Below are positions 7,841 to 15,486 of a stretch of DNA of 64,000 bases, piece after piece. The translations under genes were made by a program, and so were the position numbers. The notes under the pieces are model-generated. The model was not told the DNA's origin. It did no database searches and saw nothing but the letters and a program-made list of their open reading frames with translations. Source of the stretch: Verrucomicrobiia bacterium. GTDB lineage: Bacteria; Verrucomicrobiota; Verrucomicrobiia; Palsa-1439. Position 1 is the first letter of the stretch; every line of letters begins with the position of its first letter. The stretch spans positions 46,889 through 110,888 of the forward strand of contig JAJVHY010000008.1 of the NCBI GenBank assembly GCA_022072455.1, in the 5' to 3' direction.

Positions 7841-9514
7841 ATGAAGATGACGTTGACGAGACTGTGGCCGGTGATGGCGCTGCTGGCAGCGCTGTCCCTG
7901 CCGGCCACGACAATGGCGGACGCCAAGTGTCCGCACGATGCGCCCAAGGAGTTGTGTTTCATCTGCGACCCGGCATTGCGGGAGAAAGGCCGGCTCTGGT
8001 GCAAGGAACACAACCGCTACGAAGACCGCTGCTGGGAATGCCACGCGGAGTTGCAGGACAAAGCCCGCGCGTTCTGCACGAAACACAATCTCTACGTGGA
8101 CGAATGTTTCCTCTGCAAACCCGAACTGAAAAAGGCCAAGGCTGCCGCCGCCCCCAGTGAGAAGTGCATGGCCCACGGCGCGCCGAAGGAACTGTGCTTC
8201 ATCTGTGACGCATCGCTGCGCGAGAAGGGCCGACTGTGGTGTAAGGAGCACGACCGGTATGAGGATCGTTGCTGGGAGTGTCATCCCGACCTGCGCGATG
8301 CCAAACGCGCGTTCTGCGAGAAGCATGCTCTGTATGCGGACGAATGCTTCCTCTGCAAACCCGAACTGAAAGCGAAACCTAAAACCGGGGCGCAAGCCCC
8401 GTCCGCCGGGCCGCGCCTGATGTGCAAGGAACATAATGTCGCCGAAGACGAATGCGGCATCTGCCACCCCGACCTGGCCGGCAAGCCCGGATTGAAGGTG
8501 CGCTTCCCTTCGGCGCAGGCCGCAGCCAAAGCCGGCATCGTGACCGCGCCGCCGCAAATCGGGCCGATGGCCGATGGGATCGAGTGCTACGCCGAGATTC
8601 AGTTCAACCAGAACCAGCTCGCGCAGATTGCCGCGCCGGTCGGCGGCATCATCCAGGCGGTCGAGGCCGACCTCGGCGACAAGGTCGAAACGGGCCAGAT
8701 GGTCGCCCGCATCTGGTCCTCAACCATCGGCGAGGCGGTCGCGAAGGCGGTGCTCACCCAGCAGACCGTCGCGCGCGAACGCAAATTGCACGCGGAGCGG
8801 ATCAGTTCGGAGAAAGACCTGCAAGAGGCGGAGGCCGCCTACCGGGCCGCGCGCCAGCAACTCAAGACTCTGGGCTTCGACGAGAAGCAGATCGAGGCGC
8901 TCGCCGCGCAATCGGTCGAGACGGCGCTGCTGGAACTGCGCGCCCCCTTTGCCGGCGAGATCGTTGAGCGCAACGCCGTGCGCGGCGCGTTGGTCGAGGC
9001 CGGCAAGTCGTTGTTCACGCTCGTTGACCGCTCGACAATGTGGGCGATGCTCAACATTCCGGAGAGACACCTCGCCGGCGCCCGCGTCGGCCAGAAGGTC
9101 GAGTTCCGCGTGGACGCGTTGCCGGACCAGACCTTTACCGGCACGCTCACCTGGATCGCCGCCAAGGTGGACGACCGCACCCGGATGGCGCAAGCCCGCG
9201 CCGAAGTGCCGGACCCCGCCGGCGTGTTGCGCGCTCAGATGTTTGCCAAGGTACGCATTCTGACCGGCAACACCGACAAGGCCGTGATCGTGCCGGCCGC
9301 GGCGATTCAGTGCATTGAAAAGAGGGACTTCGTATTCATCAAAGTGGCCGATGATCTCTACGAAGCGCGGCTGGTGCGCATCGGCGCGAAACTCAACGGC
9401 AACGTTGCCATTGCCGAAGGTCTCCGCGCCGAGGACCTCGTCGTCGTGGAAGGCGGTTTCATCGCCAAATCGCAATTCCTCATCTCCAAACTCGGCGCGG
9501 GATGTGTGGACTAG
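7841..9514 (+). CDS. RND periplasmic adaptor with seven tandem Cys/His metal-binding modules
   Basis: A 557-residue protein with a signal peptide (residues 1-27) and AAGGAG-type ribosome site. Residues 30-208 hold 21 cysteines in seven copies of a roughly 25-residue module. Six read C-x2-H-x6-C-x2-C, with cysteines starting at 54, 79, 109, 134, 159 and 195 (for example CKEHNRYEDRCWEC). The first, starting at Cys30, is a variant. Modules 1-3 and 4-6 are near duplicates of each other. From about residue 215 it is a standard HlyD/CusB-type adaptor: GGIIQAVEADLGDKVETGQ lipoyl half, a short hairpin, LRAPFAGEIVERNAV, then beta-barrel and membrane-proximal domains. The adaptor should bridge pump and channel. 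The extra domain would trap or hand over metal ions, which is inference from the ligand pattern. Confidence 0.92.
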   Translation: MKMTLTRLWPVMALLAALSLPATTMADAKCPHDAPKELCFICDPALREKGRLWCKEHNRYEDRCWECHAELQDKARAFCTKHNLYVDECFLCKPELKKAKAAAAPSEKCMAHGAPKELCFICDASLREKGRLWCKEHDRYEDRCWECHPDLRDAKRAFCEKHALYADECFLCKPELKAKPKTGAQAPSAGPRLMCKEHNVAEDECGICHPDLAGKPGLKVRFPSAQAAAKAGIVTAPPQIGPMADGIECYAEIQFNQNQLAQIAAPVGGIIQAVEADLGDKVETGQMVARIWSSTIGEAVAKAVLTQQTVARERKLHAERISSEKDLQEAEAAYRAARQQLKTLGFDEKQIEALAAQSVETALLELRAPFAGEIVERNAVRGALVEAGKSLFTLVDRSTMWAMLNIPERHLAGARVGQKVEFRVDALPDQTFTGTLTWIAAKVDDRTRMAQARAEVPDPAGVLRAQMFAKVRILTGNTDKAVIVPAAAIQCIEKRDFVFIKVADDLYEARLVRIGAKLNGNVAIAEGLRAEDLVVVEGGFIAKSQFLISKLGAGCVD

Positions 9515-9517
9515 GCC

Positions 9518-12500
9518 ATGTTGAACTGGATCATCAACTTTTCGCTGCGCAACCGGCTGCTGGTCTGTCTGCTGTCGGCGGTGCTCATCCCGGTCGGGGT
9601 ATGGTCGTTGACGCGGTTGTCGGTGGACGCCTTTCCCGATACGACGCCGGTGCAGGTGCAAATCAACACGGTCGCCGCCGCACTGAATCCGCTGGAGGTC
9701 GAGGCGCAGATCACGCTGCCCCTCGAATTGGAAATCAGCGGGCTGCCGGGGTTGATCAATGTCCGCTCGATCTCGAAGTTCGGGTTGTCGCAAGTGGTCG
9801 CGACGTTTGCCGACCGCACGCCGATTACGCTGGCCCGGCAACTGGTGAGCGAGCGGTTGCAGGGCGTGGAGTTGCCGGTAGGCATCGAGCGGCCGAAACT
9901 CGGGCCAATTTCGACCGGGTTGGGCGAGGTGTTTCACTACGTGGTGCGCTCCGAGACCGGGAAGCACTCGCTGATGGAATTGCGCGAGCTGCACGATTGG
10001 GTTATCAAACCGGAACTGCGCCGCGTGGCCGGGGTGGCGGAAGTCAACTCCTGGGGTGGATTCGAGAAGCAGTACCACGTCGTCGTCGAACCGGAGCGGT
10101 TGATCAAACACAAGCTCACCTTCGCGGCACTGACCGAGGCGTTGGAGGCCAATAACCAGAATGTCGGCGGCGGGATTGTGGTGCGCGGCGGCGAGGCGTT
10201 GCTGCTGCACGGCGTCGGACTGGTCACCAACACCGAGCAGATCGGTAACATCGTGATCGAGTCGCACGACGGCACGCCGGTCCGCGTGGGCGACGTGGCC
10301 GAGGTCCAGATCGGTCACGAGATTCGGCGCGGCGCGGTCACTGCCGACGGCAAGGGCGAGGCGGTGCTGGGGTTGGGCTTCATGCTCATGGGCGAGAACA
10401 GCCACGTCGTCACGCGCAAGCTGAAGGCGGCACTGGCCGAGGCGCAAAAGGCGTTGCCGGCGGACGTGAAGGCGGAAGTGGTCTATGACCGGACTGAATT
10501 GGTGGACAAGGTCATCAACACCGTCGAGCACAACCTGCTGGCGGGCGCGCTGCTGGTGATCGCGGTGCTGTTCCTGTTCCTCGGCAACCTGCGCGCCGGC
10601 TTGATCGTCGCCTCCGCCATTCCGCTGGCGATGCTGTTTGCCGGCAATTTCATGTTGCAGGCCGGTATCGCCGCCAGCCTGCTGAGCCTCGGTGCGATTG
10701 ATTTCGGGCTGATCGTGGACAGCTCGGTCATCATGGTGGAAAACTGCGTCCGGCACGTCGCCCATCGCAAGGACAAGCCGTGGCTGGACACGATTCGGGA
10801 TGCCGCCATCCAGGTGCGGAAGCCAACGATGTTCGGCGAACTAATCATCATGATCGTATTCTTGCCGGTGCTGACACTGGAAGGCATCGAAGGAAAACTG
10901 TTCCGGCCCATGGCGCTGACGATGATCTTCGCGCTGGCCGGCTCGCTGATCTTGTCGCTGACGTTGATGCCGGTGCTGGCCAGCCTGTTTTTGCCGAAGC
11001 ACATTCAGGAACGCGAGCCGTGGCTGGTGCGCTTGGCCAAGCGCGCGTATGCGCCGGTATTGCGCACGGTGCTGCGGTGGCGCTGGGTGACATTGGGGGT
11101 GGCGGTGGCGCTGGTGGTCATGGGGGGCGTGCTGGCGCTGCGGCGGGGTGGCGAGTTCATGCCGAAACTGAAAGAGGGCGCGATTGTGCTCAACGTCATC
11201 CGGTTGGCCGGTGTTTCGGTGGAACAAGCGGTCGCATCCAACTCACGAATCGAGCAGTTGCTGCTGGAGAATTTTCCCGATGAAATCGCGCGCGTGTGGA
11301 GCCGGATCGGCACGGCGGAAGTCGCCACCGACCCGATGGGAATCGAATTGAGTGACGTGTTCATCGCGCTCAAACCGCGCGTGCAGTGGAAGAAGGCCCG
11401 CACGCAGCAGCAACTCGCCGAGCAGATGCACGAATCGTTGCGCGACCAGCCGGGTTTGAACCTGGTGCTCACGCAGCCCATCGAGATGCGGATGAACGAG
11501 ATGATTGCCGGCATCCGCTCCGACATCGGCATCAAAGTCTATGGCGACGACTTCGACACGTTGACGAAAATCTCTGACGACATCCAGAAAGTGCTGACCC
11601 AGATTCGCGGCGTCGGCGATGTGTCCGGCGAACAGATCACCGGCCAGCCGGTATTGCAGGTGACGGTTGACCCGGAAGCCATCGCCCGACTCGGCGTACC
11701 GACCCGCGATGTGCTCGCCATGGTCGAAGCCGTCGCCGGCAAGAGAGTCGGCGAAATCCGCGAAGGCCAACGCCGGTTTCCGCTGGCCGCCCGGTTGCCT
11801 GAACGCCAGCGCACCGACCCCGATGCGCTCGCCACCACGCTCATTCCGACCGCCGCCGGGCCGGTATTGCCGCTGGAACGCGTCGCGCACGTCGGCGAAA
11901 CCGAAGGGCCGACCACCATCAACCGCGAATGGGGACGCCGCCGCATCGCCGTCCAGTGCAACGTTCGTGACCGCGACGTCGCCAGTTTCGTCGCCGAAGC
12001 GCAGCAGAAAATCGCCGCCACCGTGAAACTGCCGGAAGGTTACACCATCGAGTGGGGCGGCCAGTTCGAGAACCTCCAACGCGCCCGCACCCGGCTGGCG
12101 ATTGTCGTGCCGGTCGCACTCGTGCTGATCTTCGTGTTGCTGTACGTGACATACGGACGGATGCTCGATGCCGTCCGGGTGTTCACGGGCGTGCCGTTTG
12201 CGGCGGTGGGCGGTGTGCTGGCGTTGTGGCTGCGTGACATGCCGTTCTCGGTCTCGGCCGGTATCGGCTTCATCGCGTTGTCCGGCGTGTCAGTGCTCGG
12301 TGACATGGTGCTGGTGTCCTACGTCCGGCAATTGCGCGATCAGGGACGCGACCTCGCGCAAGCCGTGGAGGAAGCGGCGCTGACGCGCTTGCGTCCGGTG
12401 CTGATGACCGCCTTGGTGGCCGCCCTGGGTTTCCTGCCGATGGCGCTGAACACCGGCGTCGGCGCGGAAGTGCAACGTCCGCTGGCTACCGTGCTGATCG

Positions 12501-12598
12501 GCGGCGTTGTCAGTAGCCTGATGCTCACCCTGCTGGTATTGCCCGTTCTCTACTTGGTTTTCGGCGCGCCGGTAACCAAACCAGAGGAACGACAGTAA
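9518..12598 (+). CDS. Heavy-metal efflux RND pump (CzcA/CusA family)
   Basis: A 1026-residue inner membrane proton antiporter of the heavy-metal efflux branch of RND. The N-terminus has the family signature VDAFPDTTPVQVQINT. The proton-relay helix reads DFGLIVDSS, with Asp395 and Asp401. This D-F-G-x3-D form is known from pumps for divalent ions such as Zn, Co, Cd or Ni; the copper pump CusA differs there. Two large periplasmic loops and about twelve membrane segments are visible, and the second half contains SAGIGFIALSGVSVLGDMV. The gene follows the adaptor by 3 bases. Substrate choice between individual divalent metals cannot be decided from sequence. Confidence 0.93.
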   Translation: MLNWIINFSLRNRLLVCLLSAVLIPVGVWSLTRLSVDAFPDTTPVQVQINTVAAALNPLEVEAQITLPLELEISGLPGLINVRSISKFGLSQVVATFADRTPITLARQLVSERLQGVELPVGIERPKLGPISTGLGEVFHYVVRSETGKHSLMELRELHDWVIKPELRRVAGVAEVNSWGGFEKQYHVVVEPERLIKHKLTFAALTEALEANNQNVGGGIVVRGGEALLLHGVGLVTNTEQIGNIVIESHDGTPVRVGDVAEVQIGHEIRRGAVTADGKGEAVLGLGFMLMGENSHVVTRKLKAALAEAQKALPADVKAEVVYDRTELVDKVINTVEHNLLAGALLVIAVLFLFLGNLRAGLIVASAIPLAMLFAGNFMLQAGIAASLLSLGAIDFGLIVDSSVIMVENCVRHVAHRKDKPWLDTIRDAAIQVRKPTMFGELIIMIVFLPVLTLEGIEGKLFRPMALTMIFALAGSLILSLTLMPVLASLFLPKHIQEREPWLVRLAKRAYAPVLRTVLRWRWVTLGVAVALVVMGGVLALRRGGEFMPKLKEGAIVLNVIRLAGVSVEQAVASNSRIEQLLLENFPDEIARVWSRIGTAEVATDPMGIELSDVFIALKPRVQWKKARTQQQLAEQMHESLRDQPGLNLVLTQPIEMRMNEMIAGIRSDIGIKVYGDDFDTLTKISDDIQKVLTQIRGVGDVSGEQITGQPVLQVTVDPEAIARLGVPTRDVLAMVEAVAGKRVGEIREGQRRFPLAARLPERQRTDPDALATTLIPTAAGPVLPLERVAHVGETEGPTTINREWGRRRIAVQCNVRDRDVASFVAEAQQKIAATVKLPEGYTIEWGGQFENLQRARTRLAIVVPVALVLIFVLLYVTYGRMLDAVRVFTGVPFAAVGGVLALWLRDMPFSVSAGIGFIALSGVSVLGDMVLVSYVRQLRDQGRDLAQAVEEAALTRLRPVLMTALVAALGFLPMALNTGVGAEVQRPLATVLIGGVVSSLMLTLLVLPVLYLVFGAPVTKPEERQ

Positions 12599-12610
12599 AG
12601 TGGCACGCCA

Positions 12611-12644
12611 GCGAGGGTTTGCAGGCGGGGGTGCGTTTGATTGG
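12611..12644 (+). promoter_or_regulatory. Shared ECF-type promoter motif, copy 1
   Basis: GAGGGTTT at 12613-12620, a 12-base spacer, then GCGTTT at 12633-12638 followed by GATT. It lies 22 bases before the small gene at 12661. The layout matches the other copies in the window. The CGTTT part resembles -10 elements used by ECF sigma factors. Confidence 0.7.
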
Positions 12645-12660
12645 GTGGAGGACATAGAAC

Positions 12661-12810
12661 ATGACACCGTTCTGCTACATCGCGATAGGGATGGCCGTCG
12701 GGGCGCTGGGGTTGGCGGCCTACCCATACTTGCACGCGTTTTGGGAACATCATAGCCGACGTGCCCGGTTTCACCGGCGTGTCGAGATGGTCAAACACGC
12801 GGAATTCTGA
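12661..12810 (+). CDS. 49-residue membrane protein
   Basis: A short ATG frame with a GGAGG ribosome site at 12647-12651. A single hydrophobic segment (IAIGMAVGALGLAAYPYL) is followed by a strongly basic, His-rich tail (WEHHSRRARFHRRVEM). It sits alone behind a copy of the shared promoter motif, between the efflux operon and the AAA ATPase gene. Good ribosome site, promoter and coherent membrane topology argue that it is real. It could be a small stress-induced inner membrane protein. I do not recognise the family. Confidence 0.6.
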   Translation: MTPFCYIAIGMAVGALGLAAYPYLHAFWEHHSRRARFHRRVEMVKHAEF

Positions 12811-12827
12811 CCGGAAAGTGTGACGCC

Positions 12828-14180
12828 ATGATCGCTGTCGCAACAGATGTCCGGCAGCCCGAAACGCCGGCAGCGGTAGATCGGTCTGACGAGTTCACGC
12901 CGTCGTTCGTCGAGACGCTCGACGAGCTGGATGTCAGCCCGGAATTTCTTGCTGACTTGGCGCTGAAAACCGTCTCACGCGAGGCGGAGTCCACCACGCG
13001 CAGCGTGGCGACGCGGCTCCGGTTGGGAATCATGGTGACCGACGCGCTGCTCGACCGGCTCGTGAACGAAAAGTTCATCGAGAAGAAAGGCGTGGTCGGG
13101 CTGCACAACTACCGGTTCGGTATGTTGGAACGTGGCTGGACGAAAGTGGATCGGCTCTTGGCTCAGTCCAGTTACGTCGGTGCGGCGCCGGTATCGCTCG
13201 CCACATACACCGAGATGATCGTCGGGCAGGTGCGTAATCGGTCCGGTGTCAGTCAAGCCGCGTTGGAAGAGGCGATGGCGGCGCTCGTGCTGTCCGACGC
13301 CACGAAGAAAACGCTGCGACTCGTCGCCAGTTCGGGACGCAGCCTGTTCTTGAGCGGGCCGCCCGGCAACGGCAAGACGGCGATGGCGCGGGCGTTGGTC
13401 ACGGCGATCCCCGGCACACTCTGGATACCCTATGCCATCGAGATTGATGGTCAAGTGATTCAAGTGTTCGACCGCCACAATCACCGGTCCGTCGAGCACG
13501 GCAATGATGATTTCGACCATCGCTGGGTGAAGATACGTCCGCCCTTGGTGGTCGCCGGTGGGGAACTGACGATTCAGAACCTCGACCTGACAGCCACGAA
13601 CCTGCCGGGCCGCTACGACGCGCCGTTCCAGATAAAAGCCAACGGCGGAGTGCTGGTAATTGACGACCTCGGCCGGCAACGTTGCTCCGCGAAGGAACTG
13701 CTCAACCGTTGGATCGTTCCGCTGGAAGACCGGGTGGACTACCTGACGCTCGACACCGGCAAGAAAGTGCAGTTCCCGTTCGAATCCATCGTCGTGTTTG
13801 CCACGAACCTGACCGGCGGTGATTTGGAAGACGAAGCGTTCCTGCGCCGGATGGGCTGTCGGCTCGCGGTCCGGCCTCCGCCGCCGGATGTGTATGGCGA
13901 CATCTTCCACCGGTACGCCGAGTCGTGCGGGCTGACGTACGATCCGCACTTGGTCGCGCATCTGTGGGAGCGTTACCGTCTCGAAGACCGTGAACCGAAA
14001 TGCTGCGAACCGCGCGACCTGATCGAATTGGTCATTGACCTGTGCCACCTGCACGATAGGCCGGCCGAGTTGACCGAGGAGGTCCTCGATCTGGCGTGGG
14101 ACAGCTATTTCGGACTCGCCAACCGTCGCCCAACTTCGGGCGGAAGAATGTCCCACGAATTCCGGCCCGGCGCGGCATGA
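12828..14180 (+). CDS. AAA family ATPase
   Basis: A 450-residue cytoplasmic protein starting 17 bases after the small membrane gene, perhaps in the same transcript. Walker A is GPPGNGKT at residues 177-184 and Walker B is VLVIDDLG with Asp279/280. FATNLTGGDLEDEAFLRRMG fits a sensor-1 to arginine-finger region. The first 150 residues form a helical domain with no recognised signature. The family looks like the MoxR-like or predicted chaperone ATPases. No partner effector is obvious nearby. Its last 76 bases overlap the end of the convergent zinc-ribbon gene. Confidence 0.75.
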   Translation: MIAVATDVRQPETPAAVDRSDEFTPSFVETLDELDVSPEFLADLALKTVSREAESTTRSVATRLRLGIMVTDALLDRLVNEKFIEKKGVVGLHNYRFGMLERGWTKVDRLLAQSSYVGAAPVSLATYTEMIVGQVRNRSGVSQAALEEAMAALVLSDATKKTLRLVASSGRSLFLSGPPGNGKTAMARALVTAIPGTLWIPYAIEIDGQVIQVFDRHNHRSVEHGNDDFDHRWVKIRPPLVVAGGELTIQNLDLTATNLPGRYDAPFQIKANGGVLVIDDLGRQRCSAKELLNRWIVPLEDRVDYLTLDTGKKVQFPFESIVVFATNLTGGDLEDEAFLRRMGCRLAVRPPPPDVYGDIFHRYAESCGLTYDPHLVAHLWERYRLEDREPKCCEPRDLIELVIDLCHLHDRPAELTEEVLDLAWDSYFGLANRRPTSGGRMSHEFRPGAA

Positions 14181-14893
14181 TCGGTCTGCAGCATGTTGAT
14201 CACCGGCTGGCCGGTGCTGTCAATTTCCACACTGAACCCCAAGCCCAATCCGCCGCCCATGTCCAAGCACCACCGGCAAAAGCCGTTCTTCTCCGCATCC
14301 GGATAACCATACAGGCAGGTCGTCAACCGTCCGCACTGCGGGCATTCAAACAGCGACATCGCCTTGCCGGTTTTGCGCAGCGAAAGCCGCAATTCGTTCA
14401 GGCCGCCGAGCATGTTGCCCGGTGCCCAGGCCGGCAGCCCGAGCAACACCGCCCACAGGATCAACCCGGCTTCGTACAGCAGATTCCCAGTTTGTACTTT
14501 GCACGCTCCCGGCCACGCGGTGAAATACCGGTCGGGCGACCGTGGCCCGGCCGGAAGGCTGCATACCGGGCAATCCGTGTTCAACTGCCACGTTCGGTCA
14601 TTCAGTGCCGGTAATTCGGAGGCGTAGCGCAACGGAGGATCAAATGGCAAGGCGTCGAGATTCCGAAACACCCGGTCACATGCTTGCGCGAACTTCTTGG
14701 TGAGCCAGCGCGATTGGCCCGTTTGCACCTCGCGGAGTGCGCCGCCAAACATTCCCAGCGTCTGCCACACCCGTTCCGGACTCGCGGTGCTCCAGCCACG
14801 CAAGTAATCACGCAACAACACCCGCTCCGGCGATCCGCCGCACAACGGACAGCGAAAATGAAACATCCAGATTGGAAACGTCTCCGTGCTCAT
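14105..14893 (-). CDS. Zinc-ribbon-like protein of unknown function
   Basis: A 262-residue protein from the ATG at 14893; starts at 14908 and 14968 are also open. Four CxxC knuckles are spread over it: CPLC near the N-terminus, CPVC near the middle, CPQC and CRWC toward the end, so two zinc sites are likely. One hydrophobic stretch (LLYEAGLILWAVLLGLPAW) may be a membrane or buried helix. The knuckles and absence of stops support coding on this strand. Its 3' end overlaps the AAA ATPase gene by 76 bases in antisense. Function unknown. Confidence 0.6.
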   Translation of the reverse strand: MSTETFPIWMFHFRCPLCGGSPERVLLRDYLRGWSTASPERVWQTLGMFGGALREVQTGQSRWLTKKFAQACDRVFRNLDALPFDPPLRYASELPALNDRTWQLNTDCPVCSLPAGPRSPDRYFTAWPGACKVQTGNLLYEAGLILWAVLLGLPAWAPGNMLGGLNELRLSLRKTGKAMSLFECPQCGRLTTCLYGYPDAEKNGFCRWCLDMGGGLGLGFSVEIDSTGQPVINMLQTDHAAPGRNSWDILPPEVGRRLASPK

Positions 14894-14939
14894 CCTCAGC
14901 GACGCCATCAATAGCAGGAGCGCTGTTACCGGACAAGCC

Positions 14940-14970
14940 AAGGGTTTCCGACCCGCTGACCGTTGCATCC
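14940..14970 (+). promoter_or_regulatory. Shared ECF-type promoter motif, copy 2 (weaker)
   Basis: AAGGGTTT at 14940-14947, a 12-base spacer, then CCGTTG at 14960-14965 followed by CAT. It deviates at one base in the -35 part and two in the -10 part. Position 15 bases before the receiver-like gene at 14981 and exact spacing support it. Confidence 0.5.
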
Positions 14971-14980
14971 GGTAGAGGAT

Positions 14981-15412
14981 ATGATGAAGGCCCGCATTGC
15001 CAAACGACAGGTCTTATTGATGGACGACGATCCACAACGCGCCGAAAGCATTGCCCGTCACTTGGTCCGTCACGGTTGTCGCGTGACGCTGGCGACCAGT
15101 GTCGAGGAGGCATTGCGCAACCTGGCCGGCCAGACCTTCGATGTTCTATTCAGCCCCTTGGAAATGCGGCGAACAACCGGCTGGATACTCATGGCCCGGT
15201 GCCGGCAACGCCAAGTGCGAGTGCCGGTGGTTCTGCTGACCGTTGCCTTCGACGCCGGCAAGTGGGCGTCGGCGCTCGTCTGGGGCGCACAGGCGCTTTT
15301 GCGAGTTCCGCTGCAAGACGACGAACTCGCCAACATCCTCGCGCTGGTTGCGCCCGCTCCTGCTCCGGACGTCGAAGTGGTCGAAGAGGCTGTCCACACT
15401 ATTGCCGCCTAG
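14981..15412 (+). CDS. Degenerate response-regulator receiver domain protein
   Basis: A 143-residue single-domain protein; ATGATG at 14981 follows AGAGGA. It begins like a receiver domain (RQVLLMDDDPQRAESIARHL), with the acidic pocket kept. The segment that should carry the phosphorylated aspartate reads FDVLFSPLEM, where the related protein at 29754 has [10 protein letters not shown]. The acceptor is therefore a proline (residue 59) and phosphotransfer is not possible. No output domain follows. It probably works by protein contact alone. It has its own copy of the shared promoter motif and lies upstream of the SF1 helicase gene. Confidence 0.75.
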   Translation: MMKARIAKRQVLLMDDDPQRAESIARHLVRHGCRVTLATSVEEALRNLAGQTFDVLFSPLEMRRTTGWILMARCRQRQVRVPVVLLTVAFDAGKWASALVWGAQALLRVPLQDDELANILALVAPAPAPDVEVVEEAVHTIAA

Positions 15413-15486
15413 CGTTTCGCTGGTTCGCAACCCCGCTTCTGTGCTATCACTTCGAGCCAGCCGCTGGCACAGGCCAGAGGCGCAGC

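Noticed and set aside
9518..12598. First RND pump as a copper-specific CusA
   Set aside because: The proton-relay helix has the D-F-G-x3-D form of divalent-cation pumps, not the form of CusA, so I call it CzcA/CusA family without copper specificity.
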